From: Spartinivicinus marinus
GTDB lineage: Bacteria > Pseudomonadota > Gammaproteobacteria > Pseudomonadales > Zooshikellaceae
NCBI RefSeq assembly: GCF_026309355.1
Contig: NZ_JAPJZK010000001.1
Location: 5,910,501-5,974,500, forward strand
Length of the DNA: 64,000 nt
Direction: 5' to 3'
The translations under genes and the position numbers were made by a program. The notes under the pieces were generated by a model. The model saw only the letters and a list, made by a program, of their open reading frames with translations, did no database searches and had not been told where the DNA came from. Of the stretch, positions 44,994 to 53,887 are shown piece by piece; position 1 is the stretch's first letter, and every line of letters begins with the position of its first letter.

Positions 44994-46457
44994 ATGAGGC
45001 AAGTCCAAAACCCACAACTTCAATTCGGCCAAACAGATATTACCGAGATCAAGTTTGACCCGAAGTCTAGAGATGATGTGCCTCAATTGTTAAAGGGATT
45101 ACAGTACATTTATATTACACCCGAAGTTAGAGAGCAGGTATTCACTATTTTAGAGGAGTCTATAGTGGGTAAAACGAATCCAAGACTTGGAAGGCCAGGC
45201 ATGGAACTTTGGAAAATACTGGTGATGGGGGTTTTGCGCATCAACTTAAATTGTGACTATGATCGTTTGCATGAATTAGTGAATCAGCATCGAACTATTC
45301 GAGCGATGTTAGGGCATGGTGTCAATTGGGAAGATCTGACAGAATATCACTTGCAGACCATAAAAGATAACGTCTCTCTTTTGACCCCAGAAATTCTGGA
45401 CAAAATTAACACAGTTGTCGTCGAGACAGGGCATAAACTGTTAAAAAAAAACGAAGAAGCAAGCCTTGAAGGGCGTTGTGACTCATTTGTGGTAGAAACA
45501 GCTGTTCATTATCCCACTGATATCAGTTTATTATGGGATGCAATGAGAAAAGTGATTAATCAACTAGCTGATATGGGCGAAAACTACCATTTAAGTGATT
45601 GGCGACAACATAGGCACAATCTGAAGTCACTTAAAAAATGCTTTAATCAGGCAAGGCAAAGCAACCAATCAAAAGCAAAAAATGCCGATGACAAGAAACG
45701 TGAGACACATATCAACTATCTGAATAAAGCGCAATGGTTTATTGATAAAGCTGAACTCACATTGGATAAGCTTAAAGCCATAGCAGCCCCGATTTGGTTA
45801 TTACGAAATATTGCCAACAATCTTTCTCATGCTAAACGGCAGGTGTCGCAAATTCACAGGCGAGTAGTCGAAGATGAAAAAGTCCCAGCTGATGAAAAAG
45901 TTTACTCAATATTTCAACCTCACACTGAGTGGGTGAGCAAAGGGAAAGCAGGGGTACCAGTGGAATTAGGTATTAAAGTGTGTGTTATGGAATGTCAGCA
46001 TGGCTTTATTCTTCACCATCGTGTGATGGAAAAAGAGCAAGATGTTGATGTTGCCATCGTCATGATCAGAGCAACCAAAGCTAAATTCCCTGAGCTCAAC
46101 CAGTGCAGTTTTGATAAAGGGTTTCATTCACCTGAGAATCAGTTGAAGTTGGCCGAAGAATTAAATCGGGTAGTGCTGCCTAAAAAAGGACGTTTATCAA
46201 AAAAGGAAACAGAACGTGAAAACGATGAGGCTTTCAAAAAAGCAAGAAAGCAGCACTCAGCGGTTGAGTCTGCTATTAATGCGCTTGAAGTACATGGCCT
46301 TGACCGATGTCCAGATAGCGGTATTAATGGCTTCAGGCGTTACGTTTCATTTGCTGTATTAGCACGAAATATCCAAAAGTTAGGTGCCTTATTGTATAAA
46401 CAAGAAAAAGAGGAGCAATACCGTCAAGCCAAAAGAATACGTAAAAAAGCAGCTTAA
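44994..46457 (+). CDS. ISNCY-type transposase
   Basis: 487 aa. The N-terminus (EVREQVFTILEESIVGKTNP, LGRPGMELWKILVMGVLRIN, MLGHGVNWEDLTEYHLQTIKDN) and the middle (LEGRCDSFVVETAVHYPTDISLLW) match transposases grouped as ISNCY; a DDE-type catalytic core runs to the C-terminus (CSFDKGFHSPENQ, KQHSAVESAINALEVHGLDR). The frame is intact, so the element may still move. Terminal repeats were not found by eye. It separates the COQ7-like cluster from the copper genes. Confidence 0.85.
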   Translation: MRQVQNPQLQFGQTDITEIKFDPKSRDDVPQLLKGLQYIYITPEVREQVFTILEESIVGKTNPRLGRPGMELWKILVMGVLRINLNCDYDRLHELVNQHRTIRAMLGHGVNWEDLTEYHLQTIKDNVSLLTPEILDKINTVVVETGHKLLKKNEEASLEGRCDSFVVETAVHYPTDISLLWDAMRKVINQLADMGENYHLSDWRQHRHNLKSLKKCFNQARQSNQSKAKNADDKKRETHINYLNKAQWFIDKAELTLDKLKAIAAPIWLLRNIANNLSHAKRQVSQIHRRVVEDEKVPADEKVYSIFQPHTEWVSKGKAGVPVELGIKVCVMECQHGFILHHRVMEKEQDVDVAIVMIRATKAKFPELNQCSFDKGFHSPENQLKLAEELNRVVLPKKGRLSKKETERENDEAFKKARKQHSAVESAINALEVHGLDRCPDSGINGFRRYVSFAVLARNIQKLGALLYKQEKEEQYRQAKRIRKKAA

Positions 46458-46732
46458 TAGTCCTTAACTGAGATTTAAAATAATTTTCCAGTGAGCCTTT
46501 GCCTAACTGGCTAGGTTTGGCTGTCTGTGAAAAGACGATTCTAAAGAAGCTTGATCAAAAAACAACCTTATTTTATATACCCAAGTCAAAAACAGTCATA
46601 AATGAGTAATATTAACTTATAAGACCAAAATAGTTGCCCCTTCAACTGGCAAACTAGACTACTTTTCTGTCAGGCACTATATAGCCATTGGCGCCAATAG
46701 ATTTGTTTAAAGGTATTCATCTTACTCTCATT

Positions 46733-47281
46733 TTACGGGGTAATTTTTATCGATTTATGCATGCCTGCCTCATAGTGACCAGGAATATTACAAGCAGCTT
46801 GAATATTGGCTGCTTTAGAAAACTGCCAGATTAATTCGCCCGTTTTTCCAGGTTCAACTGTAATGGAATTACCACCACCCGCATGCACCATGCCAGGGTT
46901 TTCTCGCATCATTTTGCCATGAGCTTTATGCTCTTTCTGGGTGCCAATTGAAAACTCATGAGCCAACTTACCGGTATTGGTAATTAAAAATTGTACTGTT
47001 TCACCCGCCTTAAACTGGTTGGGTGAAAAGGCAAATCGCATATCATCACCAGCAACTACCTTAACGGTACGATCCACTTGGTCAGCCTTACCTGGGCTGC
47101 CTGTGACTGAACCATGATCCATTCCTTCGCCATGATGACCACCTTCATCGTGATGACCTGTTTTTTGCGCTTTATGTTCAACATGGCCATGCCCTGGTTC
47201 ACCTGCACCAGCATTGACCCAGGTGCTAAAACTCAAGGTGCTGACTATAACACTGACTGCTAATTGATTATGTTTTTTCAT
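46733..47281 (-). CDS. Exported cupredoxin-like copper protein
   Basis: 182 aa with a signal peptide (VIVSTLSFSTWVNAG) and a His/Gly-rich segment after it (HHDEGGHHGEGMDHG) that can bind metal. The C-terminal ~115 residues form a cupredoxin domain: a first copper ligand His in NTGKLAHEFSIG and Cys-His-Met in AACNIPGHYEAGMH, the type 1 site pattern. It probably shuttles or buffers copper in the periplasm. It was most likely the distal gene of the cus region; an IS4-type element and repeat R3 now lie between it and cusA. Confidence 0.88.
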   Translation of the reverse strand: MKKHNQLAVSVIVSTLSFSTWVNAGAGEPGHGHVEHKAQKTGHHDEGGHHGEGMDHGSVTGSPGKADQVDRTVKVVAGDDMRFAFSPNQFKAGETVQFLITNTGKLAHEFSIGTQKEHKAHGKMMRENPGMVHAGGGNSITVEPGKTGELIWQFSKAANIQAACNIPGHYEAGMHKSIKITP

Positions 47282-47304
47282 GTTTTTCTCCTACCTGCTT
47301 TTTT

Positions 47305-48606
47305 ACAATACTGTAGACACTTTTATGCAGCAATAGCCCCATAGTTGCTTAACTGTTCATATACTTGAGCGACTTTTTTATTACTTTTACTCAACCTTAA
47401 CTTATCAAAAAGTTTTTCCATTAAATGCTGGTTAAATTTCTTACGTTTCCATGAGGCTATTGAAATAACGGTCTCGTCATTGTCTCCCTTTAACTGCTGA
47501 TCTTCTAGTTTCAATAAATTCAGTGCTGACAATGAAGCATTTAAATGGGTATGAATGGCTTCTTTTTTGCGTGACTGGCAATGGGTCAATCCTGTGTGCT
47601 GTTTAGCATCACGAAATAAAAACTCAATTTGGAACCGTGCTTTATAATATTCAATGATTGTCATTGCATCCAGTTCTGTGTCAGTTGAATAAAGCAATAC
47701 TCTACTAACCTGTTTATCTGAGGTTTGCCTTAGCATTACAACTTTAATAGCACGTTTGAATTTCTTTGAATAAACCGTTTTGCTGTAAATGTCTAAGCCT
47801 TCTTGCAGGCAGCCTACTTGCTCAAAACGATGTAGTTCTTTTTCGAAATACACTTTTCCATCATACTTTTTGGGGCGTCCAACCCCACTGTATTCACCCT
47901 CATAAAGCCACAGTAAATCAGCATCGGCCCTCAGTTTGCCGACAAGCTTTAATTTTGCTTTCACCACGGGAGTGATAAACTTTTCTTTACTGTAGTAAGC
48001 ATCGGCGACTAAGTACTGAATGCCTTGCTCTAGAAGCTGGGGAGCCAATTCCACTACTTGCTCTGCATAGACTTCAATACGCGTTTTATTTTCTTGATCA
48101 ATAGTTTGACGCACATCGTAAGCAAAAGCTGTATTCAATTTAAGGTCAACCAATGCGAGGAGTGAAGCTTCCAAGCCTTGCTGGGCTTGGCTAACAGAGC
48201 CATTATAAAACCACCCTAAGCCCTCAGTCTTCGTTAATAAAGCTGGCATCGATAGCCGCGATACGGCCATTTTTAGGAAGAGCAAGTGTTAATGTATCCC
48301 TATTGAACTGGGTAAAATCAAACTGACGCCTATACCAACGGCTAAAACGTTTTTCACTCATTTGGCTATAACGGCTCATGTTTCTAAAGGTCGCTTTGCC
48401 TTGAAAGACTACCAGCGTCGTCAATAAAGCAACAATAAATATTCGTTGAGGTTTATTAACATTGGACATTGAGCGTAAAACCGTTTCTACTATGCTTTCC
48501 AAAGATAGATTCCTGTGACAATTCGATTTCGACAACCGCATTCTCACAGTTTCTATTTTTGGTTCAATCCTACCATTTTAAGACCAAAAACTGTCTACAG
48601 TATTGT
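47305..48606 (-). mobile_element. IS4-family insertion sequence, 1.3 kb
   Basis: Bounded by perfect 15-bp inverted repeats ACAATACTGTAGACA (47305-47319) and TGTCTACAGTATTGT (48592-48606), with further matching TTTT/AAAA just inside. The single transposase gene fills the element but is frameshifted, so this copy is probably dead unless complemented in trans. It inserted into a T-rich stretch, so a target duplication cannot be read with confidence. Confidence 0.88.
47323..48547 (-). pseudogene. IS4-family transposase, frameshifted
   Basis: The N-terminal frame (48547-48224, 107 aa) reaches the first catalytic Asp in IAAIDASFI and then stops. The rest continues in another frame, from TEGLGWFYNGSVSQAQQG to the end at 47323. 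It has the second Asp in LVADAYYSK and the IS4 YREK motif in YYKARFQIEFLFRDAK. Comparing the junction with the usual DASFIxKSGKxTxGL pattern suggests a small deletion. Translational frameshifting cannot be excluded but no slippery heptamer is evident. Confidence 0.85.
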
Positions 48607-48652
48607 TTTTAGATAGTGACTCAAAAAAGTATTGGAAATAAATTTAGTGTCC

Positions 48653-48763
48653 GATACGGAATAACAGGGCATTCTTCCTCCGCTCTTGAAGGACCTTCCA
48701 TGGTCCTCAAGAGCTAAAGTGACATCGTGTCACAGCTACAGAACACCCTGTTACTCCATATCC
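48653..48763. repeat. Palindromic repeat R3 (inverted orientation)
   Basis: Read on minus it aligns end to end with R2 and R4: outer stem GGATATGGAGTAACAGGG / CCCTGTTATTCCGTATC, hairpin 1 GTGACA/TGTCAC and hairpin 2 GCTCTTGA-GGACC/GGTCC-TTCAAGAGC. Flank GCGTCGCAAA on the minus-strand left side matches R1 and R2. Lies between cusA and the IS4 element. Confidence 0.85.
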
Positions 48764-48817
48764 ATTAGCATTTGCGACGCCTTCTTTTGAGAAAGAACGA
48801 ATAGTTTCAATGACACC

Positions 48818-51800
48818 TCACTCTTTTGCTTCCGATAGTCCTCGCGACTTCCAGATAAAATAAATAACGGGGATAACCAATAGCGTTAATACGACAGAAC
48901 TCACCATCCCGCCAATCATTGGACCTGCTATTCGTTGCATCACTTCCGATCCAGTACCTGAGCCGTACATGATGGGCACAAGGCCTGCAATAATAGCGGC
49001 AACCGTCATGGTAATAGGCCGCACCCGTTGTGCAGCACCCTCCATGACCACTTGCTGTAATTCAGATAAGGTTAAGGTTTGATTGTTTTCTGCCAATCGT
49101 TGTTGCCAGGCTTGGTTCAAATAAACCAGCATTAACACCCCAATTTCTACAGTAACCCCGGCTAAGGCAATAAACCCAACACCCACAGCAACGGACATGA
49201 CATAGCCACTTAAATACATCAACCATAAGCCACCAATCAGCGCAAAAGGGACGGTGCCCATAATAATCAGCACTTCAGTTAAATTGCGGAAATTTAAATA
49301 TAACAGTAGTGCAATAATCACCAAGGTTAATGGCACCACGACCATTAATCGTTGTTTAGCCCGCTCCATATATTCATACTGACCAGACCAGGTAATGGAA
49401 TAACCCGCTGGCAAGGTGAGTTTATCGGCTACCACTTGTTGTGCTTCTGCCACATAAGAGCCTAAGTCACGCCCTTCAATGTCCACAAAAGTCCAGCCAT
49501 TAATTCTGGCATTTTCACTTTTAATCGCGGGAGGCCCATCTTCAATAAACACATTCGCCACATCGGATAGCGCTAACCGCTCTTTACGTGGGGTAACAAT
49601 GGCGAGCTGTTTAAGTTGCTCCAGTGAATTACGATAATCCTGTGGGTAACGAATATTAACCGGATAACGCTCTAAGCCTTCAATGGTTTGGGTAATATTC
49701 ATCCCCCCTATCGCGGTACGAATTACCATTTGAATATCAGCAATATTTAACCCATAACGAGCAGCTTTTAGCCGGTCAATATCCACTTTAATATAGCGAC
49801 CACCTGCCACTCGCTCTGAATAAACCGAAGCCGTACCGTTAACGTTTTTGAGCACCTTTTCTAACTGTTTACCAATTTTTTCAATTTCCGCCAGTTGTGG
49901 TCCTGCCACTTTAATCCCTACCGGCGTTTTAATCCCGGTGGCCAACATATCGATACGAGTTTTAATCGGCATGACCCAGGCATTGGTTAAACCAGGAATT
50001 TGCACTAAAGCATCCATTTCTTTTTTCAGCGTATCGGTAGTCATACCTGGCCGCCACTCTGAGCGTGGTTTAAGTTGGATGACCGTTTCGATCATGGTTA
50101 ATGGTGCCGGGTCAGTGGCTGTATCAGCCCGACCAATTTTACCGTAAACGGTTTTTACTTCAGGAATCGTACGAATGAGTTTATCCGTCTGTTGTAATAA
50201 TTCTCTGGCTTTACCAATGGATACCCCTGGGTAGGTCGTCGGCATATACATTAAATCCCCTTCATCCAGTGGGGGCATAAACTCACTACCTAATTTAGTG
50301 GCAGGCCATAAACCGGCCACTAATACAATCACCGTCATTAAGAGCGTGGTTTTAGGAAATTGCAGAACGCCCTTTAGCAAAGGTTGGTAAATGGCGATTA
50401 AGCCTCTGTTTATCGGATTTTTATGCTCAGCAATCACTTTACCGCGAATAAAGCACCCCATTAATACCGGCACTAGCGTAATAGCCAAGCCCGCAGACAC
50501 TGCCATCGCATAGGTTTTAGTGTAAGCCAATGGCGAAAATAATTTCCCCTCCTGGGCTTCCAAGGTAAAAACAGGTAAGAAGCTTAAAGTAATAATTAAT
50601 AATGAGAAAAATAATGGTGCACCCACGTCTTTTGACGCTTGATAAATAACATCCCAGCGATTCTCATCTGTGAGTGGTGTTTTTTCCATGTGCTTATGAA
50701 CATTTTCAATCATGACAATGGCACCATCCACCATTGCCCCAATCGCAATCGCAATACCACCCAGGGACATAATATTGGCATTCAATCCCTGCAAATGCAT
50801 GATTACATAAGCCCCTAAAATCCCCACCGGTAAACTAATCACAACGACTAATGCCGAGCGGAAATGAAATAGAAAAATGGCACAAATAATTGTCACCACT
50901 AAAAATTCTTCAATGAGTTTTTCATATAAATTATCCACCGCACGATCAATTAATAGGGAACGATCATAGGTGGTTACCACTTCCACTCCCTCTGGCAGGC
51001 TAATTGCTAACTCTTTAAGCTTTTGCTTCACCCCTTCAATGACCGATTTAGCATTCTCACCAAACCGCATTACCACTACACCGCCAACCGCTTCACCTTC
51101 ACCATTAAGCTCACCAATACCACGGCGCATTTGTGGGCCTAAGCGAATATCCGCCACATCCTTAAGCAATAAAGGGGTACCATTAACATTTAACCCTAAC
51201 GGCACACTGGCTAAATCCTGTTGATTACTTAAATAGCCATTTGAACGCACCATATATTCGGCTTCCGCTAACTCAACAACCGAGGCACCAGTTTCCTGAT
51301 TGGCTTGCTGAATGGCGACTCGAATTAAGTGCAATGGAATTTGATAGGCTCTTAATTTATTAGGGTCAACCACCACCTGATATTGCTTGATCATGCCACC
51401 AATCGTCGCTATTTCAGACACTCCAGGTACAGTTTGTAATTCATATTTTAAAAACCAGTTTTGTAAGCTAGTCAGCTCTGCTAAATCATGGTTACCGGTT
51501 TTATCAACCAAGGCATACATATAAGTCCAACCAACCCCTGTGGCATCTGGCCCTAGTGAAGGTTTTGCGCCTTCAGGCAAACTGGCGGTTACCTGATTTA
51601 AATATTCCAATACTCTAGAGCGTGCCCAATATAAATCGGTATCGTCGTCAAAAATCACATAGACATAGGAATCACCAAAAAAAGAATATCCCCTTACCGT
51701 TTCAGCCCCCGGCACAGCTAACATAGCTGTTGTTAATGGGTAAGTAATTTGGTCTTCTACGACCTGGGGGGCTTGGCCTGGATAGCTGGTTTTAATAATC

Positions 51801-51940
51801 ACCTGAACATCCGACAAGTCAGGTATTGCATCAATGGGAGTTTGCCGCACCGACCAAAGCCCAGCAGCAATTAAAAATAACGTCGCAATGAGAATCAAAA
51901 ATCGATTGTGTAGCGACCAATAGATAATGTTATTAATCAT
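48818..51940 (-). CDS. cusA: Heavy-metal RND pump, copper/silver efflux (CusA-like)
   Basis: 1040 aa inner-membrane RND transporter of the heavy-metal branch, moving Cu(I)/Ag(I) from periplasm or cytoplasm out through CusB and CusC. Features: MINNIIYWSLHNRFLIL start, AIPDLSDVQVIIKTSYPGQAP, VVEDQITYPLTTAMLAVPGA, SFFGDSYVYVIFDDDTD; segment 4 acidic residues in GAMVDGAIVMIENVHK; the methionine-rich MPPLDEGDLMYMPTTYPG and RIDMLATGIKTPVGIKV shared with CusA. It starts 18 bases after cusB. Downstream come repeat R3 and the IS4 element. Confidence 0.96.
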   Translation of the reverse strand: MINNIIYWSLHNRFLILIATLFLIAAGLWSVRQTPIDAIPDLSDVQVIIKTSYPGQAPQVVEDQITYPLTTAMLAVPGAETVRGYSFFGDSYVYVIFDDDTDLYWARSRVLEYLNQVTASLPEGAKPSLGPDATGVGWTYMYALVDKTGNHDLAELTSLQNWFLKYELQTVPGVSEIATIGGMIKQYQVVVDPNKLRAYQIPLHLIRVAIQQANQETGASVVELAEAEYMVRSNGYLSNQQDLASVPLGLNVNGTPLLLKDVADIRLGPQMRRGIGELNGEGEAVGGVVVMRFGENAKSVIEGVKQKLKELAISLPEGVEVVTTYDRSLLIDRAVDNLYEKLIEEFLVVTIICAIFLFHFRSALVVVISLPVGILGAYVIMHLQGLNANIMSLGGIAIAIGAMVDGAIVMIENVHKHMEKTPLTDENRWDVIYQASKDVGAPLFFSLLIITLSFLPVFTLEAQEGKLFSPLAYTKTYAMAVSAGLAITLVPVLMGCFIRGKVIAEHKNPINRGLIAIYQPLLKGVLQFPKTTLLMTVIVLVAGLWPATKLGSEFMPPLDEGDLMYMPTTYPGVSIGKARELLQQTDKLIRTIPEVKTVYGKIGRADTATDPAPLTMIETVIQLKPRSEWRPGMTTDTLKKEMDALVQIPGLTNAWVMPIKTRIDMLATGIKTPVGIKVAGPQLAEIEKIGKQLEKVLKNVNGTASVYSERVAGGRYIKVDIDRLKAARYGLNIADIQMVIRTAIGGMNITQTIEGLERYPVNIRYPQDYRNSLEQLKQLAIVTPRKERLALSDVANVFIEDGPPAIKSENARINGWTFVDIEGRDLGSYVAEAQQVVADKLTLPAGYSITWSGQYEYMERAKQRLMVVVPLTLVIIALLLYLNFRNLTEVLIIMGTVPFALIGGLWLMYLSGYVMSVAVGVGFIALAGVTVEIGVLMLVYLNQAWQQRLAENNQTLTLSELQQVVMEGAAQRVRPITMTVAAIIAGLVPIMYGSGTGSEVMQRIAGPMIGGMVSSVVLTLLVIPVIYFIWKSRGLSEAKE

Positions 51941-51958
51941 ATTCAGAGGCCTACTACA

Positions 51959-53701
51959 TCATTGATTGGTGTGATTCATGTTGGAATGGTCCATCGTTGA
52001 GTGGTCGACAGATTTTTCACTTTCAGTCTTTGGCGTTTGATGCTGGCTGTGATCCATCTGCGAATGGTCCATGGTTGAATGATCTACTGGCTTTTCATCT
52101 TTAGCCTCTAGCATTTGATGCTGACTGTGGTCCATTTTCGAATGATCCATTTTTGAGTGATCCATGCCTTCCATATCAGTACTCACTGATATGGCTTTTG
52201 CTGTTTTTTCACAGGCAGCCTCTGTTAAATCCCCCTTGGTTGAAAGATCAGTAATCAGGTATTGGTTATTTAGTTTCTGAATACAAAAATCAATCGCTTG
52301 CTTATTTTTTACCGCTTCAGTGGATACACTTTTATCTAACTGAAAGTTCATGGTCATCGCAGGCCAGTTCCAGGCTTCGATTGGATCATGGGTGATATTA
52401 ACTTGATCAGCAGCAATTGATTTATTCCAAACCCCTTTGGCTAATACCACACTGGCTGTTTCTGGCATTTTTTCTGCTGTTTCCATTCGATTAAAATCAG
52501 CGGTAATACTTGACTCCGAATCAATTAAAAATTGTGCTGAAGTCACTATGCGATCACCTTCTTTTAACCCAGACAGAATTTCCACCTGTTGACCGGTTTC
52601 TTTTCCTGTGGTGACAGTTATAGATTGATACTTACCATCGCCTAACGCTTTCACTACTCGATTCATGGTGCCACTGCGAATTAATGCGGCGTTAGGTATC
52701 AATAATGTGGGTTGAGTACTTTTGGCATCAATGGCCAAATGCACAAACATATTAGGCTTCAGCGATAATGCTTGATTGGGGAAACGTAGCCGGACTTTAA
52801 ACGTACGGGTAGTGCTGTCTAAATCTGGGTAAATATAATCCACTTTACCTTGCCAGTTTCTTCCGGGTAAAAAATCAGTACGCATTGTGGCAGGTTGCCC
52901 CGGCTGAATTAAACTGGCTTGACGAGCGAATACTTCAGCAATTACCCAAACCTCTGATAAATCACCTATTTCCATAATTTGCGTCATCGGCTTAACGTAC
53001 ATCCCTTCCCTCACACCCAACTTGGTCACATAACCAGACATAGGGGCCCGAATTTGGATACGTTGGCGCACTTGTTGGGTATTAACGAGTTGCTTAATGG
53101 CTTGACCATCTAACCCTAATGCCATTAACCGTTCTTTCGAGGCTGCAATTAGCCCTTTATTATTGGTTTTTAATAAGCTTAAAAATTCATATTGGGCATT
53201 AACTAAAGTGGGAGAATATAGTTCGAAAACAATGTCACCTTGTTCTACAGGATCTCCAACCGCTTTACGATTTAATTTTTCAATCCAGCCTTCAACCCGG
53301 GTATGCATATGATGCAGCTTGTCTTCATTGTGACTGATATAGCCGACGGTATTGATGCTACTAGCCACCTTTTGCCTCATTACTTTGGCTGTTTTAACCC
53401 CTAAATTATTTTCTACCGTCGCATCAATTTTAACCAACCCAGGCTCATCCTTACCTGCGGCGTCTTCAGGATAAACAGGCACTAAGTCCATGCCCATTGG
53501 CGACAAGCCAGGCTTATCCCGTTTATAATTAGGGTCCATTGGTGCCACCCAGTATAAAGGCTTACGCTCAGCCGATGATTCACTCATCTCACTATTATTC
53601 ACTCCACTCGCCCCCATCAAACCAGGCAACCATTGTTGAGCAAAATAACCACCAGTAAAGCCCAAACCAACCAGCACAATAACTAAAAAAGTTTTTTTCA
53701 T
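51959..53701 (-). CDS. cusB: CusB-like adaptor fused to a CusF domain and a Met/His-rich tail
   Basis: 580 aa, about 170 longer than E. coli CusB (407). Order: membrane anchor (1-25), a heavy-metal-binding YHS-like segment PLYWVAPMDPNYKRDKPGLS with MGMDLVPVY (~48-78), the adaptor lipoyl, hairpin and barrel regions (~80-405), then a CusF-like copper chaperone domain (~425-500) with the characteristic WNWPAMTMNF, and a tail of repeated MDHSxMDHSQH units (~515-580). The usual separate periplasmic chaperone CusF is thus built into the adaptor. The tail would gather copper with Met and His. Lies between cusC and cusA; repeat R4 occurs in the 186-bp gap before it. Confidence 0.95.
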   Translation of the reverse strand: MKKTFLVIVLVGLGFTGGYFAQQWLPGLMGASGVNNSEMSESSAERKPLYWVAPMDPNYKRDKPGLSPMGMDLVPVYPEDAAGKDEPGLVKIDATVENNLGVKTAKVMRQKVASSINTVGYISHNEDKLHHMHTRVEGWIEKLNRKAVGDPVEQGDIVFELYSPTLVNAQYEFLSLLKTNNKGLIAASKERLMALGLDGQAIKQLVNTQQVRQRIQIRAPMSGYVTKLGVREGMYVKPMTQIMEIGDLSEVWVIAEVFARQASLIQPGQPATMRTDFLPGRNWQGKVDYIYPDLDSTTRTFKVRLRFPNQALSLKPNMFVHLAIDAKSTQPTLLIPNAALIRSGTMNRVVKALGDGKYQSITVTTGKETGQQVEILSGLKEGDRIVTSAQFLIDSESSITADFNRMETAEKMPETASVVLAKGVWNKSIAADQVNITHDPIEAWNWPAMTMNFQLDKSVSTEAVKNKQAIDFCIQKLNNQYLITDLSTKGDLTEAACEKTAKAISVSTDMEGMDHSKMDHSKMDHSQHQMLEAKDEKPVDHSTMDHSQMDHSQHQTPKTESEKSVDHSTMDHSNMNHTNQ

Positions 53702-53757
53702 TATTTATTTACCAGTAATAATCTCTTCAGAATAACAGTCCAACACAAAAGCTAGCG

Positions 53758-53869
53758 GATATGGGGTAACAGGGTATTCTGGAGCTGCGACATGGATGTC
53801 GCTTTAGTTCTTGATGGGCCATGGATGGCACTTCAAGAACGGAGGAAGAATGCGCTGTTATTCCATATC
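53758..53869. repeat. Palindromic repeat R4 (full copy)
   Basis: Outer stem GATATGGGGTAACAGGGTATTC / GAATGCGCTGTTATTCCATATC, hairpin 1 GCGACAT/ATGTCGC and hairpin 2 GTTCTTGA/TCAAGAAC. It sits between cusC and cusB, both on minus, so it would be transcribed inside the operon mRNA. Confidence 0.85.
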
Positions 53870-53887
53870 AAACATCAGATTTATGAT

